DNA of 5,132 bases from Clostridia bacterium (GTDB lineage: Bacteria > Bacillota_A > Clostridia > Oscillospirales > Acutalibacteraceae), in the NCBI GenBank assembly GCA_017390825.1, contig JAFPAK010000375.1, positions 1 to 5,132 on the forward strand, in the 5' to 3' direction. The notes under the pieces were generated by a model, which saw only the letters and a program-made list of their open reading frames with translations, was not told the DNA's origin and ran no database searches. The position numbers were made by a program, and so were the translations under genes. The number at the start of each line of letters is the position of its first letter. The stretch's first letter is position 1. Shown piece after piece: positions 4,321 to 5,132 of this stretch.

Positions 4321-5132
4321 AGAAATAACTCACTTTTATTTTCTTTCCCATTTTCTTGAGGCACTTAGAAAGTTCCTCAACCAAGTTCATTTTAATATTA
4401 AAATTGATAGGCAAATCGGGATTTTGGTGAGCAGGGTTTACTGCTCTGCCTACATAGAAATTAATATCGGTAGCTTCTTCAAACAGCAGTCGGCAGATAA
4501 GAGATGCACCATCACGCTTGAAGCTCCAATGTTCATAGTGTTTGTTTTCACCAAGATAATCTTTAGCATATTCAAGCACCTTGTTTACGGTGATAACGCC
4601 TTCGGTAACAAGATCTACGCCCTCAATTTCGGCAATAGGCGGAACGTCGCTCATCTCAAAATTAAGGCTTGCCTTAAGAGGCTTACGCAAAAACTTTGCC
4701 GCAATAGAAGAGGTTGTACCGCCACAGATAATATGTTTTCCTTCTTTTGAGAAGAAGAGTGACATCATACGGTCGGCATCATCACGGTTAGAGGGCGGGC
4801 CAAAGAGCATATTCATTGGCTCTCTTTTTCTGATGCGAACCACACATGCGGTTGCATCATCGCCGGGCTTCTGTCCGTAAAGTTTATCACATTCATCAAC
4901 GAGCATAGTAGATAAGGTTTTAGCGGTATAGCCACAGCGAGAAAGCGATTCCATAAAGGAAGCAATATCTTCTCGCTTCCAACCAAAGTTATATGCCGTA
5001 CCGATACCGGCGTGAGGACAACCGTCGCTCATTGCGATAAAAATATCATTCTCTTGCAGTTTGATAACCGATTTATAAATCTTTTTACCACCGATATTCA
5101 TTTCGGTTTTAGGATAATCCCAAACCTGTTCA
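4319..5132 (-). CDS. SpoIIE-type PP2C serine phosphatase with C-terminal extension (5' end cut by window)
   Basis: The visible 270 codons are the C-terminal part of a PP2C/SpoIIE phosphatase. The frame stays open to the right edge (EQVWDYPKTE precedes the ATG at 5101), so that ATG is internal and the true start lies outside. Numbering from that Met, ENDIFIAMSDG (17-27) carries the metal-binding Asp of the family's SDG motif and GDDATACVV (80-88) the C-terminal DD(A/T)T metal motif. Residues 92-260 continue well past the catalytic fold, with KHIICGGTTSS (122-132), PPIAEIEGVDLVTEGV (154-169) and GRAVNPAHQNPDLP (218-231). I recall this extension in phosphatases next to [FeFe] hydrogenases, but its function is not known to me. 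The enzyme would remove phosphate from Ser/Thr of a partner, in SpoIIE relatives often an anti-sigma antagonist. It is cotranscribed with the hydrogenase (12-nt gap), which suggests signalling tied to H2 or redox state. Confidence 0.88.
   Translation of the reverse strand, partial: EQVWDYPKTEMNIGGKKIYKSVIKLQENDIFIAMSDGCPHAGIGTAYNFGWKREDIASFMESLSRCGYTAKTLSTMLVDECDKLYGQKPGDDATACVVRIRKREPMNMLFGPPSNRDDADRMMSLFFSKEGKHIICGGTTSSIAAKFLRKPLKASLNFEMSDVPPIAEIEGVDLVTEGVITVNKVLEYAKDYLGENKHYEHWSFKRDGASLICRLLFEEATDINFYVGRAVNPAHQNPDLPINFNIKMNLVEELSKCLKKMGKKIKVSYF

Noticed and set aside
4277..4880. Open frames on the plus strand across the phosphatase and hydrogenase genes
   Set aside because: They are antisense to well-supported coding sequences, lack RBSs and encode no recognisable motifs. 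The same holds for a plus-strand frame at 2889-3197 and for minus-strand frames across the AraC gene (1374-1703, 1820-2164).
5099..5101. ATG at 5101 as start of the phosphatase
   Set aside because: The frame remains open upstream to the window edge, the residues before it are protein-like, and the catalytic fold would lack its N-terminal half if translation began here.
1..5132. CRISPR array, insertion sequence or transposase
   Set aside because: No regular repeat-spacer pattern, no transposase-like frame and no terminal inverted repeats with target duplications were seen; the only repeats are the 21-bp operator pair and the 10-bp phased set.

Overview
The window looks like low-GC Clostridia (Firmicutes), probably an anaerobic gut-type member. 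The DNA is AT-rich, ribosome binding sites are strong (AAGGAGG, AAAGGAGA), intrinsic terminators are U-rich, and the genes belong to strict-anaerobe families: an Fe-S Old Yellow Enzyme and a group B [FeFe] hydrogenase. The taxonomic call is inference from composition and gene content.

Left part (1-2147): a divergent pair. A flavin oxidoreductase of the Old Yellow Enzyme / 2,4-dienoyl-CoA reductase type runs leftward and leaves the window before its C-terminus. An AraC-family regulator runs rightward. The 126-bp gap between them holds a promoter for each gene and a tandem 21-bp direct repeat. That repeat sits where an AraC-type protein would activate the oxidoreductase and repress its own gene.

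Middle (2148-2880): about 740 bp without an intact gene. It holds a faint leftward AraC-like remnant, a leftward terminator-like hairpin, and four GGRAC repeats at exactly 10-bp spacing. These are followed directly by an orphan 3' half of a tRNA-Leu(CAG) that begins at the anticodon loop and ends in CCA, then two rightward terminators and one leftward terminator. A truncated tRNA starting at the anticodon loop beside short phased repeats is what the non-coding end of a tyrosine-recombinase element looks like. I infer that the oxidoreductase/AraC side is (or was) inside an integrated element and the hydrogenase side is host chromosome.

Right part (2885-5132): a leftward operon. A SpoIIE-type PP2C phosphatase with a long C-terminal extension enters from beyond the right edge. 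It is followed after 12 nt by a complete 473-residue group B [FeFe] hydrogenase whose Shine-Dalgarno overlaps the phosphatase stop codon. The pairing suggests a link between H2 metabolism or redox state and protein-phosphorylation signalling.
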